NCBI RefSeq assembly: GCF_902167145.1
Contig: NC_050098.1
Span: 19,302,501-19,366,500, forward strand
DNA: 64,000 nt
Direction: 5' to 3'
DNA from: Zea mays
Lineage: Eukaryota; Streptophyta; Magnoliopsida; Poales; Poaceae
Shown: positions 34,123 through 44,462 of the stretch, one piece after another
Layout of the letters: each line of letters starts with the position of its first letter
Position numbering within the stretch: the stretch's first letter is position 1
The notes under the pieces: generated by a model
Seen by the model: the letters and a program-made list of their open reading frames with translations, nothing else
Told to the model about the DNA's origin: nothing
Databases searched by the model: none
Made by a program: the position numbers and the translations under genes

Positions 34123-35084
34123 CATATCGCCGGTAGCTTGTTCTACGTTAATTTCAAGGTAAAAACTCTCAACTTTTTATTGTTTTTTGAATTTAGATGT
34201 TTTCTGACGAAGGTTGTTTTGCCAGAGTATACTGCTAAGTAAAGTGCTGAGGATGCAACAAGATCTTGAAGACGAGAAAAAACGAAGCTACAATCAAAGA
34301 TCTAGAAAATAAAGTCGAAAGTCACAAAGCTGCTTTGGAAAAAAGGACTTCGTCATTCAAGATCTTGAAAATAAAGTTAAAGATTACGAAGCTGCCTTGG
34401 AGAAGAAGGACTTCGTCATTCACTCTATGGAGGGTTCGCTGACTGAAGCTCAAGCCGAAATTGACAGATTAAATAGCGAATTACTCACAAAATCAGAAAA
34501 ATCTGAGCAAGAAAAGAAAGATCTTGAAACAAATCTCAAAACCGAAATTGAGAAGAGTTCAAATTTGCAGAAATCATTGAAGGAGCTTCAGGAAAAATGT
34601 TTAGACTTCGGCAACCGATGTGTGCAGCGGCTGAAGGATGTGTTTTACTCAATTGGAGCCAGCTCTGATAAGTTTACACCTTCAGTTGAAAACCTGCTAA
34701 GCACCTTTGAATACATTGAGGACGAAGTTGATGCACTTGATGAAGTTATCGCTGGGCATGCCGATTTCTGCGCCCTGTTAGCTTCTCGAGGCACAGCTAC
34801 TGCTTTCCTGAAGGCTGGCTGCACGCACGGGAAAATTGTTAATAGGCCAAACTTCAGTTTGTCGCTAGCAGATTTGATTGACATCCCCAGCCTAGCTCGA
34901 AGCATAGGAAACAGGTTTATGACCCAGATTTGGATAAACGACGGGCGAAAAATGGCTGGTGACGAAGATCGGAGCCACCTTAAGCCAGTGAGAAACTTAT
35001 ACTTGTTATTTTTACCTTCTCCTTGAAGTCTGCGCTTTTCTCATTCCGTTTTAATATGTACAGGATGATGAAGCTAAAGAATGA
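34123..35084 (+). pseudogene. 3' part of the antisense gene: coiled coil, with an intron and frameshifts
   Basis: Downstream of the stop at 34120-34122 lies GTAAAA at 34159 and TTTTGCCAG at about 34217-34225, a possible intron. A coiled-coil region follows with two tandem copies of a ~27-residue unit (DLENKV ... AALEK). The first copy is out of frame by a lost base near 34343; the frame is open from 34397. It then reads through a globular tail (NRCVQRLKDVFYSIG, FCALLASRGTATAF, LARSIGNRF). A good intron lies at 34988-35063 (GTGAGA to TGTACAG), after which the frame stops at 35084. It is probably the second half of the same antisense gene, now damaged. Confidence 0.5.
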
Positions 35085-35947
35085 TGAGCTGAAGCCCTAA
35101 CAGATGCTCCGAAAGGCTTTGCTGCAGAAGATTCTAGAGAAAATTTTGTAATATGATTGTAAAGAAATCTATGTAAATTTGTGCGTACCTCGTAATATAT
35201 CTTTACCCCTTTGTTCGTGTATAATCTGCTTTGCTGTGGACGAAATTTTCTTTTTTGAGCCGAAGGCGAAAAACACCTTCCCTTCTTTTCGTACACAACG
35301 AAGCATGAAGATTTCTTTTTTCTGTTTTTCCCCGAAGCTTTATCCTTATAGCCGAAGCATCTGCCATCTCTATATGATATGATGATAATGATTCTATGTA
35401 TGTCTAAATGAATGTTTATGAATGCAAATGTCATAATGTAATGTATCGTGCAAATGAATGTCCAAATACATATTCGAAGCCATAATCATAGCCTTCATTC
35501 CCTTAGGAATGACTCAAGTCTCTTTGTCGCTTATTTTTCGGCCTCACCATTTATCTTTCGGTGTATCAGCGTTGACTTTTCGCTGCAAGCCTCCCTTAGG
35601 AGCTTCTTCGCCTTTTACTTCAACGGTATCAGCGTTTATTTTTCGCTGTAAGCCTCCCTTAGGAGCTTCTTCGCCTTTTACTTCAGCGGTATCAGTGTTT
35701 ATTTTTCGTTGTAAGCTCTGCATTCCCTTAGGAACGACTTTTGAGCTTCTCCCTGTTTACTTTTCTTTTCCCTTTGCACTCAATGGTGCGTTCTCAGCTT
35801 TTACATTTACATTTTTGGGGGATATTGCTCTTATAGAGGTGAAATAAGAAAAAGAGAAATTACATGCTATGGCCCCATTAAAAACCTTTCTCCCCCTTTG
35901 GAAAGGAAAATGGTGCCATAAGAAAGAATAGAAAAAATTACATCAAG
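35085..35947. other. Convergent 3' region between antisense gene and pol
   Basis: AT-rich, with no coding frame supported. It holds the 3' ends of both transcription units of the Tat element and a 63-bp tandem repeat at 35564-35730. Confidence 0.55.
35564..35730. repeat. 63-bp tandem repeat, about 2.6 copies
   Basis: TATCAG occurs at 35564, 35627 and 35690, with CTCCCTTAGGAGCTTCTTCG in the first two units. CCTTAGGAG is itself partly palindromic. Confidence 0.8.
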
Positions 35948-37865
35948 CTAGACATAATATCGCCGAAGCTCATCCGCATTCCATGATCTAGGAATGTCGT
36001 TGCCGTCCATATCCTTCAATCTGTAGGAACCGGGTCTTGACGAAGATACTACAAGAAAAGGTCCTTCCCACTTCAGCTGTAGCTTGCCTACTGTCTCTGG
36101 GTTGGCCACTCTCCGAAGCACCAAATGTCCTGGCTCAATATTCTTTAGCCGAACCTTTCTATCACGCCATTTTGTTGTTTCGGCTTGGTATTTATTGATG
36201 TTTTCCACAGCTTGAAGCCTGATCCCTTCTATAGCATCTTTATCCACAGAGTAACCAGCTTCAACTTCGTCTTCTGTCGAAGCTATTATTCTTATTGATC
36301 CTGCTTTTGCTTCTTCCGGAGTTATTGCTTCGTCACCAAATAATAACTTGAATGGTGTAAAGCCTGTTGACCTTGATGTCGTTGTGTTGTGGCTCCACAC
36401 CACTTTAATTAACTCATCTGGCCATTTTCCTCTAGGCTGATTGAAGATTAATTTCATTATTCCCATCATTATGATACCATTAGCTCTTTCGACAAGTCCA
36501 TTTGACTCTGGATGCCTAACCGATGCAAAATGGATCTTCGTGTCAATTTGTCCACAGAATTCTTTAAAAGCTTCGGCATCAAACTGTGTTCCGTTATCCA
36601 CAGTAATGGCCTTCGGCACTCCAAAGCGACACACAATATTCTGCCAGAAAAACTTCTGAATGGTAACCGAAGTTATTATGGCTAAAGGCTTCGCCTCAAT
36701 CCACTTAGAAAAATATTCTACTGCTACCACAACATATTTTAAATTTCCTTGTGCTGGTGGTAGCAGGCCTAACAAATCAAGGCCCCACCTTTGCAATGGC
36801 CAAGTGGGTTGTATTAACTGGGTTAGAGAGGAAGGTTGTTTTTGATCTCTTGCGCATTTCTGACAGCCTTCGCACTTTTGGACTAATTCCGCTGCATCCG
36901 AAGCTGCCTCTGGCCAATAAAATCCTTGACAAAAAACTTTTCCCAACAAAGGCCTAGATCCAATGTGCGATCCACACAGGCCTGCGTGTATTTCCTTCAT
37001 CAATTCTATACCTTCGGCTCTGGATAAACATTTGAGTAGTGGAGAACAGGCTCCACGCTTGTACAGCTCCCCTTCTATTATAACATATGGTCGAGCTCTT
37101 GCCTCTATTCTCTTGTTATAAGCTTCATCATCTGAAAGAAAATTACCCTGAAGGAAAGAAATGATCTCAGTTCTCCAATCTTCACTATGTACAGGAGATA
37201 TATTGAGGACTGCTCTTTGAAGAAGTTCCACCGAAGGTGCTTTTATTGTCTCAAAAAATACTTCCGAAGGTAAGGGCAGCCCCTGTGCTGCTGACTTGGC
37301 TAGCAAATCAGCATGTTCATTTTCTCCTCGAGGAATGTTTTTGACAGAAAACCCTTCAAAGGAAGCCTCAATCCTTCGGACCGTGTCTAAATATTTCTCA
37401 AGCTTTGGGTCTCTTGCTTTACAACTCTTGTCAATATGGCCAGAAATAACCTGGGAATCAGTTTTAAGAACCGCCCTTCTAATCCCCATTGCTTTTAATT
37501 TCCGAAGGCCCAAAAGCAAAACTTCGTACTCAGCAATATTATTTGTGCAGCTAAAATCAAGTCTTGCTGCGTAGCAAGTTTTAACTTTGGAGGGTGCTAC
37601 TAACACAGCAGCTGCTCCTGCCCCGAAGGTTCCCCAAGAACCATCACAGAATACTGTCCATACTTCGGTATCTTTAGTTGTTTCTTCTCCTTGAGCCCCT
37701 GGCGTCCAATCGGCAATGAAGTCTGCTAACGCCTGGGATTGTATTGAGGATCCGTGCACATAATCAATGCTGAACTCATTAAGCTCCGCAGCCCACTTCC
37801 CAATTCTTCCAGTAGCTTCTCTGTTCCTCATGACATCCTTCAAAGGTTGTGATGAAGGAACAATT
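35948..37865 (-). CDS. pol: Tat element pol, C-terminal part: RNase H end, second RNase H, integrase (partial)
   Basis: Open for 631 codons from 37843 to 35948. It continues across the Huck-like insertion from the frame at 56401-56652. The sequence shows the end of the first RNase H (YVHGSS), a second RNase H (VFCDGSWGTFGAG, IAEYEVLLLG, KTDSQVI, ENEHADLLAK), an integrase zinc motif (H, H, CEGCQKC) and DDE core (WGLDLLG, TVDNGTQFD, SNGLVERANG), and the C-terminal LKWEGPFLV motif. This part has no stop, but the element's pol is cut by the 18.5-kb insertion and by damage upstream, so it is a partial and silent gene. Confidence 0.8.
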
Positions 37866-37870
37866 ATATG
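37866..37870. repeat. Target site duplication ATATG, left
   Basis: Identical to 56396-56400. The two pol halves read on without gap or overlap when one copy is counted. Confidence 0.93.
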
Positions 37871-39486
37871 TGTCGGCGTTTCGAAACCCGGGGGTCCCTG
37901 GACCGACGAGTAAATTGTCGCCGCGTGCCCCAGCCCAGATGGGACGGCGCGAGACGGAGCGCGAAGGGGGGAGGAAGCCGGAGGGAGACGGGCGTGAGAG
38001 GTAGAATCCCGCGGCCTTCGTGTTTGTCCCGTGCCCAGGTCGGGTGCGCTTGCAGTAGGGGGTTACAAGCGTCCACGTGGGAGGGAGCGAGCGGCCTCAC
38101 GCGAGCGCCGTCCCGTCGTTCCCCGCGCGGCCAACCCTATGTAAGAGGGCCCTGGTCCTTCCTTTTATAGGCGTAAGGAGAGGATCCAGGTGTACAATGG
38201 GGGGATGTAGCAGTGTGCTAACGTGTCTAGCGGAGGAGAGCTAGCGCCCAAAGTACATGCCATCGTGGCAGCCGGAGAGGTTTTCGCATCCGGTTCGTGT
38301 GGTGTCGTGGCCGTCGGAGGAGCGCTGGAGCCTAGCGGAAGGACAACTGTCGGGGCTGTCGAGTCCTTGCTGACGTCCTCTTCCTTTCGTAAGGGGGCTG
38401 AGAGCCGTCGTCGTCATAGAGCGTGCGGGGCGCCATCATTACTTGTCTGGCGGAGCGAGCCAGATGGGACGCCGGTCTTGTTCCCCGTAGCCTGAGTCAG
38501 CTTGGGACAGGGTAATGATGGCGCCTCCTGTTGACGTGGTTGGTCCGTGCCCTGGGTTGGGCGAGGTGGAGGCTCCTCCGAGGTCGAGGTCGAGTCTGTC
38601 TTCCACGGCCGAGGTCGAGTCCGAGCCCCTGGGTCGGGCGAGGTGGAGACCGTCGGCTGAGGCCAGGGCTGAGTCCGAGCCCTGGGGTCGGGCGAAGCGG
38701 AGTTCATCGTCCTTCGGGGCTGAGCCCAAGTCCGAGCCCTGGGGTCGGGCGAGGCGGAGTTTGTCGTCTTCCGGGGCTGAGCCCGAGTCCGAGCCCTGGG
38801 GTCGGGCGGAGCAGAGTTCGTCGTCTTCCGGGGTTGAGCCCGAGTCCGAGCCCTGGGGTCGGGCAGAGCGGAGTTCGTCGTCTTCCGGGGCTGAGCCCGA
38901 GTCCGAGCCCTGGGGTCGGGCGGAGCGGAGTTCGTCGTCTTCTGGGGCTGAGCCCGAGTCCGAGCCCTGGGGTCGGGCGGAGCGGAGTTTCCCATGGCGC
39001 CTAGGGCCGGACTTGGCTGCTGTCAGCCTCACTCTGTCGAGTGGCACAACAGTCAGAGCGGCGCAGGCGGCGCTGTCCTCTTGTCAGACCGGTCAGCGGA
39101 GCGGCGAAGTGACTGCGGTCACTTCGGCTCTGTCGACTGGAGGGCGTGCGTCAGGATAAAGGTGTCAGGCCACCTTTGCATTAAATGCCCCTGCGATTTG
39201 GTCGGTTGGCGTGGTGATTTGGCCAAGGTTGCTTCTTGGTGAAGACTGGGCCTCGGGCGAGCCGAAGGTGTGTCCGTTGCTGGAGGGGGGCCTCGGGCGA
39301 GACGTAGATCCTCCGGGGTCGGCTGCCCTTGCCCGAGGCTGGGCTCGGGCGAGGCGTGATCGCTCCCTCGAATGTACCGATCCCTGACTTAGTCGCACCC
39401 ATCAGGCCTTTGCAGCTTTGTGCTGATGGGGGTTACCAGCTGAGATTTAGGAGTCTTGAGGGTACCCCTAATTATGGTCCCCGACA
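37871..39486 (-). repeat. 3' LTR of Huck-like copy 2 (1616 bp)
   Basis: Starts TGTCGGCGTTTCGAAACC and ends GGTCCCCGACA on the plus strand. A tandem array with a 57-bp unit lies at about 38621-38990 (about seven units). A minus-strand TATA box is at 38162-38169. Plus- and minus-strand open frames over the array only translate the repeat. Confidence 0.92.
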
Positions 39487-39500
39487 GTAGCCCCCGAGCC
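39487..39500 (-). other. Polypurine tract of Huck-like copy 2
   Basis: The minus strand reads GCTCGGGGGCTAC directly before the 3' LTR. Confidence 0.65.
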
Positions 39501-39761
39501 TCGAAGGGAGTGTTAATACTCGCTTGGAGGCTTTTGTCGTACTTTTTTGCAAGGGGACCAGCCTTTCTCGGTTGCGTTTTATTCCGGTGGGAGCGCGCGA
39601 GCGCACCCGCCGGGTGTAGCCCCCGAGGCCTCGGAGGAGTGGTTTGACTCCTTCGAGGTCTTAATGCATTTCGCAACACTTCGGCTGGTCTGGTTGTTCC
39701 CTCATGCGAGCTGGCCGTAGCCCGGGTGCACGGTCGGGTCCCAAGTTCTCGGGCTGGTATG
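39501..39761 (-). other. Huck-like 3' noncoding DNA between the PPT and the solo LTR
   Basis: GC-rich, with GCCCCCGAGGCCTCGG-type words and no coding frame. It ends in GTATG (39757-39761), the left copy of the solo-LTR target duplication. Confidence 0.55.
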
Positions 39762-42700
39762 TGTGACACCCCAGTGTCACTCAGGGTTTTTCTCAAATGC
39801 CAAACCAAGAACCATCATTTTATGTGAACCAAAGTAAGCATGAGCATCAAAACAACTTAAGTAATAAAGAATTCACCAAGTATATACTTAAAAGTAACAT
39901 GATCAAAACAATTGAGTCTTTGAAAAGATAAAAATGTGCAACCCTAATTAAGAACCCTAAGTGAGCCCCATGAGCAAAATTCAAGAAAATAAGAAAAAGG
40001 GAATGAAAAGTTTAAAATTATGACTTGAGCCAATTATGAAAATTAAAGAATATTTAATGGGCAACAAGAAATGTTGAGAAAGCTTAGCCAAAATAACTCA
40101 AATAAAACCCCAAATCAAGCTTCTCATGTGGGGACTCATTGGGATTTCTGAATTTCAGAATTCTGAAATTCAGACCTTGAGCCAAAGATCAGGGATGTTC
40201 ACCTTGATCCCTAACTCGAATCCTAATGGCCCCATTGACAAAATTGTGTCTAACTAACCCCTCTGTCGTGTGCCAGAAGATGGCATTGGGACGCGAGCCC
40301 TAGACACGACAAAACCTTGGATTTGCCTCGGGTTTGGGCAGGGAGACAGACCAGATTTCCTGGCTCCATATCTCTGCAACCAGTAGGCAAAATCCTATGA
40401 CCCCCACACAAGAATGGTAGCTTGTAGGGAGGAGAAGAGGTTTTGTGCACTGACCAAGGCGAGAGCAGGCTCGGATGAGCGACCACACGCGCCAGAACTT
40501 GGGCAGAACGCACGGGCACACGTGTTCGACCCTGGTCGGCACGCCAGAGCTCGCCCAACCCGCGCGCGCGCTCACCCCGGCGTTCGGTCAAGTCCGCCGC
40601 GCGCCCACGCCCTCGGTCGTGCCCGCCCGCGCCTATAAAGCCTCCCCGGGCGCACCTCTCTTCGCCCCGCACTCACCCTCTCCGGCCAGCCACCTTTCCT
40701 TAGCTCCGGCGAGCTTAATTCCGCCCGCCATTGCCGCCAGAGCTTCGGCCACCATGGCCAGCCTACTCCAGCCACCCTCAAGCCCAGCCAGTGCTTCGGC
40801 TAGCTCCGCTAGTAGCCCGTGAAGCTTGCCAAGCCCTCGGACCCGGCCGGATTTCACCGGAGGCCCGAGATCGACCTCACCAGACTTCGGTCTTCCGTCG
40901 CCGCGCGTGGACCGAGCTATCCAGTGAGTCTCCGCCCAATTCCTTTCGCTCATATCTTCTCTGGCATCCCGTGGACCTCCCTGACCTATTTGATTGAACT
41001 ATCTCGCCGTGACAAGGCCGGTCTCCTCGCCGCCGACGAGCATCCCCGCTTGCGCGCGTGGACCGACCGACTCCGGCCATCTCCGACGGCGTTCTGCACA
41101 CTGTTGTGATCCTCGAGACCTCCCCTTCGTCCTCGACCACTTCACCGGAGCAACCTCGCTGCCGGTAAGCCCCTCCGCCCTTTTCTCCGCCGCGGCTACT
41201 GTTTAAGGTAGAAGAAGGACCTCGGGTTAGGATTGGTAGAACCCGAGGGGTTTTCTGTAATGTCAGTGACTCATGTGAATAGTAACCTAAGGACTGATTC
41301 GCGAGGGAAACTTAGAAAATTGCCAGGGACCCCAGTGCAAAGTGGATTTCCATTTAATCAATTCTGTTATTCTTTTTAAAATGACCAGAGAACCTAGAAA
41401 ACCCATAACTTGATGAAATCTTAATAAAAAGTTGTCAAACCAATTTTGCTAGCTCCTGAATATTATGATCTATCATTTAAAAATAGTAAACTCCATGCCT
41501 TCTGTTCAAAATTTTAAAGTTTAAAATTAAAAACAGAAACCCACTAAACCTTGTTTAATTAAGGAAAATTAGTTTTTCTTCTGTGCTGAACTTAAGAAAA
41601 TTTGTAGATGTTTAAACCTTATTTAGACACTATTTAAAAATAGTAGGAACCCCAGCATTGAAAAATATGATGTAGTTTTTCATTTAAAGCTAATTTGTCC
41701 AAAACTTAGAAAAAATCAGAAAGACCTTAGAAATTAATGAACAGTGATTAATAATATTTTTCCTAGTTTACTTATGCAACAGAGAACCTAGGAAAAATGC
41801 AGAGACCATTAATGTGGACCAGTTTTAAATTAAGATGATTTGTTTAGCCTCATATAGACTGAAAATCAATTATTAGAGTTACAAAACTATAACCAAAATG
41901 GCTAATAAAAATCTAGTGGACTTATAACCACCAGAGCCCCACTACAAAAATACAGAGCACCTCAGCCCAACTTTTTAAGTAAGGAAAATAAATACAAAGT
42001 GATAATAAGGCATTTTCCAAATAAATCATGAACAACCCCTTTTAATGTGATAATGGGCAACCAAAAATTTACTAAGCTCATAATGAGGTAAACTACTAGA
42101 GAAAAATGCAAACCCATGAAGAAGAAGTAAACCCATACCTTTTGCTAATAATTAAAGAGAAAGACCACTTAATTCAAATAATGCAAACCACCCCCTTCCC
42201 TTAAGCAAAAAGAAGCCAAACTTCAGAATGATTGCTCTTGCACAAAATAATAACTAAGAAAAATAAGAACTTTGTTGTTTGATGTCTTTCAAATATAGTG
42301 GTAGTAGAAAGCACCCATTTGGCTAGAAACTTGAGAAAACCATAGAAAATTTATTAAGAGGTATTAATGATTAGAATTTTGTATCAAGTCATGTTATAAC
42401 ACCTAAAAGCCAGCAAAAATAAGTTTTAGAGAATTACCCACTGTTAAATAGTAGTTGTGGTTCAAAGCACCCCTTCTGCCCCAGAGTTTAATAATTTTGT
42501 CCAGAGAAAACTGTTAACTTGCTGACCCCCAAATTTTGAGACAGGGAAACATACACCAGTAACAAGCCACTGTAATTTTTGCAGAATTTTTGGAATTTTA
42601 TAAAAGCAACTTGTAGTTCAAACCTACTCCAAAACCTTAAGAGAATAAAAGAAAAAGGAAGAAGAAATAAACCCCACCTCAATAAGTCTAACTTGAGAAC

Positions 42701-44462
42701 TTAATCAACTCTCACTAAGACTTAAAAAGGAATTCAGTGGAACCCCAAAAAAAAAGTTAATCCACTACTTACCTTAGCTAAGTTTAAATCAGTATACCAA
42801 GTATACCACCCAAGGGTCTTGCATAAGTAAGTTAACTTGTTTTAAACTCAAAAAAATCCTACACCTTTAAAAGTTGTAATTTCTAAAAGCACATATCATA
42901 TCATGCATATATCTTACGCATTGCATTCATTAGATTGTAATCTTGCCGACGGAGAGTACGTGCTCATCCCCGAGCAAGGACCTGTCCAAGAGGAGGACCA
43001 GGAGCAGGCTTCAGAGGCTGCTATTGAGGATCTCCCCGCAGCCCCAGCAATTGAAGGCAAGCCCCGGTTTTATGCATAACCATGTTATTATATGCTACTT
43101 TACTACACTTATTGCTTGTAGGATTGCAATGTGCACTTAAGTGTAGGAGTTGCTTGAAACCTCTAGTTGCATGAACTTAGGATTCCTTTTTGAGATGAAT
43201 ACTAGTATGCTAGGTCGAGTAGCTGCTTGCTAATCAGGATCTCGGTAGAAGTCGAGTGATTTTTCTAGCACTCGCGCGAGGTCAGGAATTGATTGTATTC
43301 ATCTTGATAACGGGATCTATGTTGGTCTATGGATTTGGATCCAGGGAGGATGCCTTGTCCATGAGACGGGAAAAATGAATTAAGGATTAATGTGTGGATA
43401 CCTGAGTCAAGCTTTTGAACGTACTAAGCACATGCCGGGAAAAATGGTAACCGGTAAACCTAGTACCTGAGTGAAGCCGGGCGCGGACTTTATCCCTCAT
43501 GCGACCTGAGACTGGGTCTCCCATGCTAGCTATGGTGGGTACAAGTGCGGTCACTGCACGGCGGCAGCCGGGGTCAGTGGAGCATTGTATGCCAAGGCGG
43601 TGAGGCCTGGACGCGAACGGGGAATCGATGGGGACGGTTGTCATGTGCGGGGTCGGAGTACCCTGACATGCCGTGTGTTTAGGTTTATCTTGCAAGGTTT
43701 AAAACTCGATTCGAATCGTCTGCTTCTCACAGCTAATGAGACTGCTTGATTCCTTGTACTGCATCGAGTAAGAAGTGAAATGTGGACTACATGAGATAAC
43801 TTGTTGATTGAACTAATTGATTGTTACCATGTATGCTTAGAAGGAGCAAATCTAGCTAAGTTAATGATTGTAGAATCTGAAAAGCAAAAAAAATTGATTT
43901 TAGAAACAGCTAGTGCTTTTGGCAAACCAAACCCCTCAGCCAAACAGCTGCATAGTCTAGAGGTAGAAGAGTAGACTCCTCACACCGGTTAAGTCTAGCT
44001 GAGTATTAGTATACTCAGCCTTGCTTGTGGCACAATTTTTGCAGGTACCATGCAGGAATTGGTTGATGGTGTGACTTGGCCTACCACCCTGCCACCGGGT
44101 TGGACGGTCGAGTGGGATGTTGCTCCGGCAGGAGAGGAGCATGAGGAGTAGTGGGCTAGGCCTTGCCCATTTCCTCATTACCGACGACATCGATTATCCG
44201 CTGCACTTTATTTCGTGAACTTTATTTGCTACTCAAAAACTCCGATTTATGTAATAACTCAGTACTTAATTTGAGGTTTCCTGTTTTATTGTATTTCTTC
44301 TGTGACTCACCTTCGAGTGGGATTGTGGAATTTGATCCTGGTTAAGTGGCTCTATCAGACTAGATCTGAGGGACTGACGGGTTATTCCGATTTAAGTGTG
44401 TTACGACCCATGGGGCGTGACTTAGGCACTTAAACTAGAATAATTCGGGTGGTTCTGCCACA
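39762..44462 (+). mobile_element. Solo LTR (4701 bp), probably Tekay/Del-clade Gypsy
   Basis: Starts TGTGACACCCCAGTG, ends GGTTCTGCCACA, and is flanked by GTATG at 39757-39761 and 44463-44467. There is no internal region. A plus-strand TATA box (CCTATAAAG) at about 40632-40640 in a GC-rich promoter block, and an AT-rich middle with no ORF, suggest that sense is plus. The size and TGTGACACCC start fit long-LTR chromoviruses, but the family differs from the element at 16134. Solo LTRs arise by recombination between the two LTRs of one element. Confidence 0.8.
40634..40640 (+). promoter_or_regulatory. TATA box in the solo LTR
   Basis: TATAAAG in a CG-rich context about 870 bp from the LTR start. 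CCAGTGAGTCTCC at about 40929-40941 could be a splice donor in the leader. Confidence 0.4.

Noticed and set aside
38414..39160. Long open frames with repeated ARTRAQPRK-type or SPSPGVGR-type units, both strands
   Set aside because: They only translate the 57-bp LTR array, whose length is a multiple of three. The same frames recur in 55325-55912, and no start or motif supports a gene.
40414..41206. Promoter-like GC-rich block with short frames, as in a host gene 5' end
   Set aside because: It lies inside the solo LTR with exact ends and duplication, and is better read as LTR promoter and leader.
39757..44425. Reading the 39762-44462 insert as a DNA transposon with GTGACACCCC / GGGGCGTGAC inverted ends
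   Set aside because: The inverted match is imperfect and has no flanking duplication. The TG...CA ends at 39762 and 44462 with GTATG on both sides fit an LTR.
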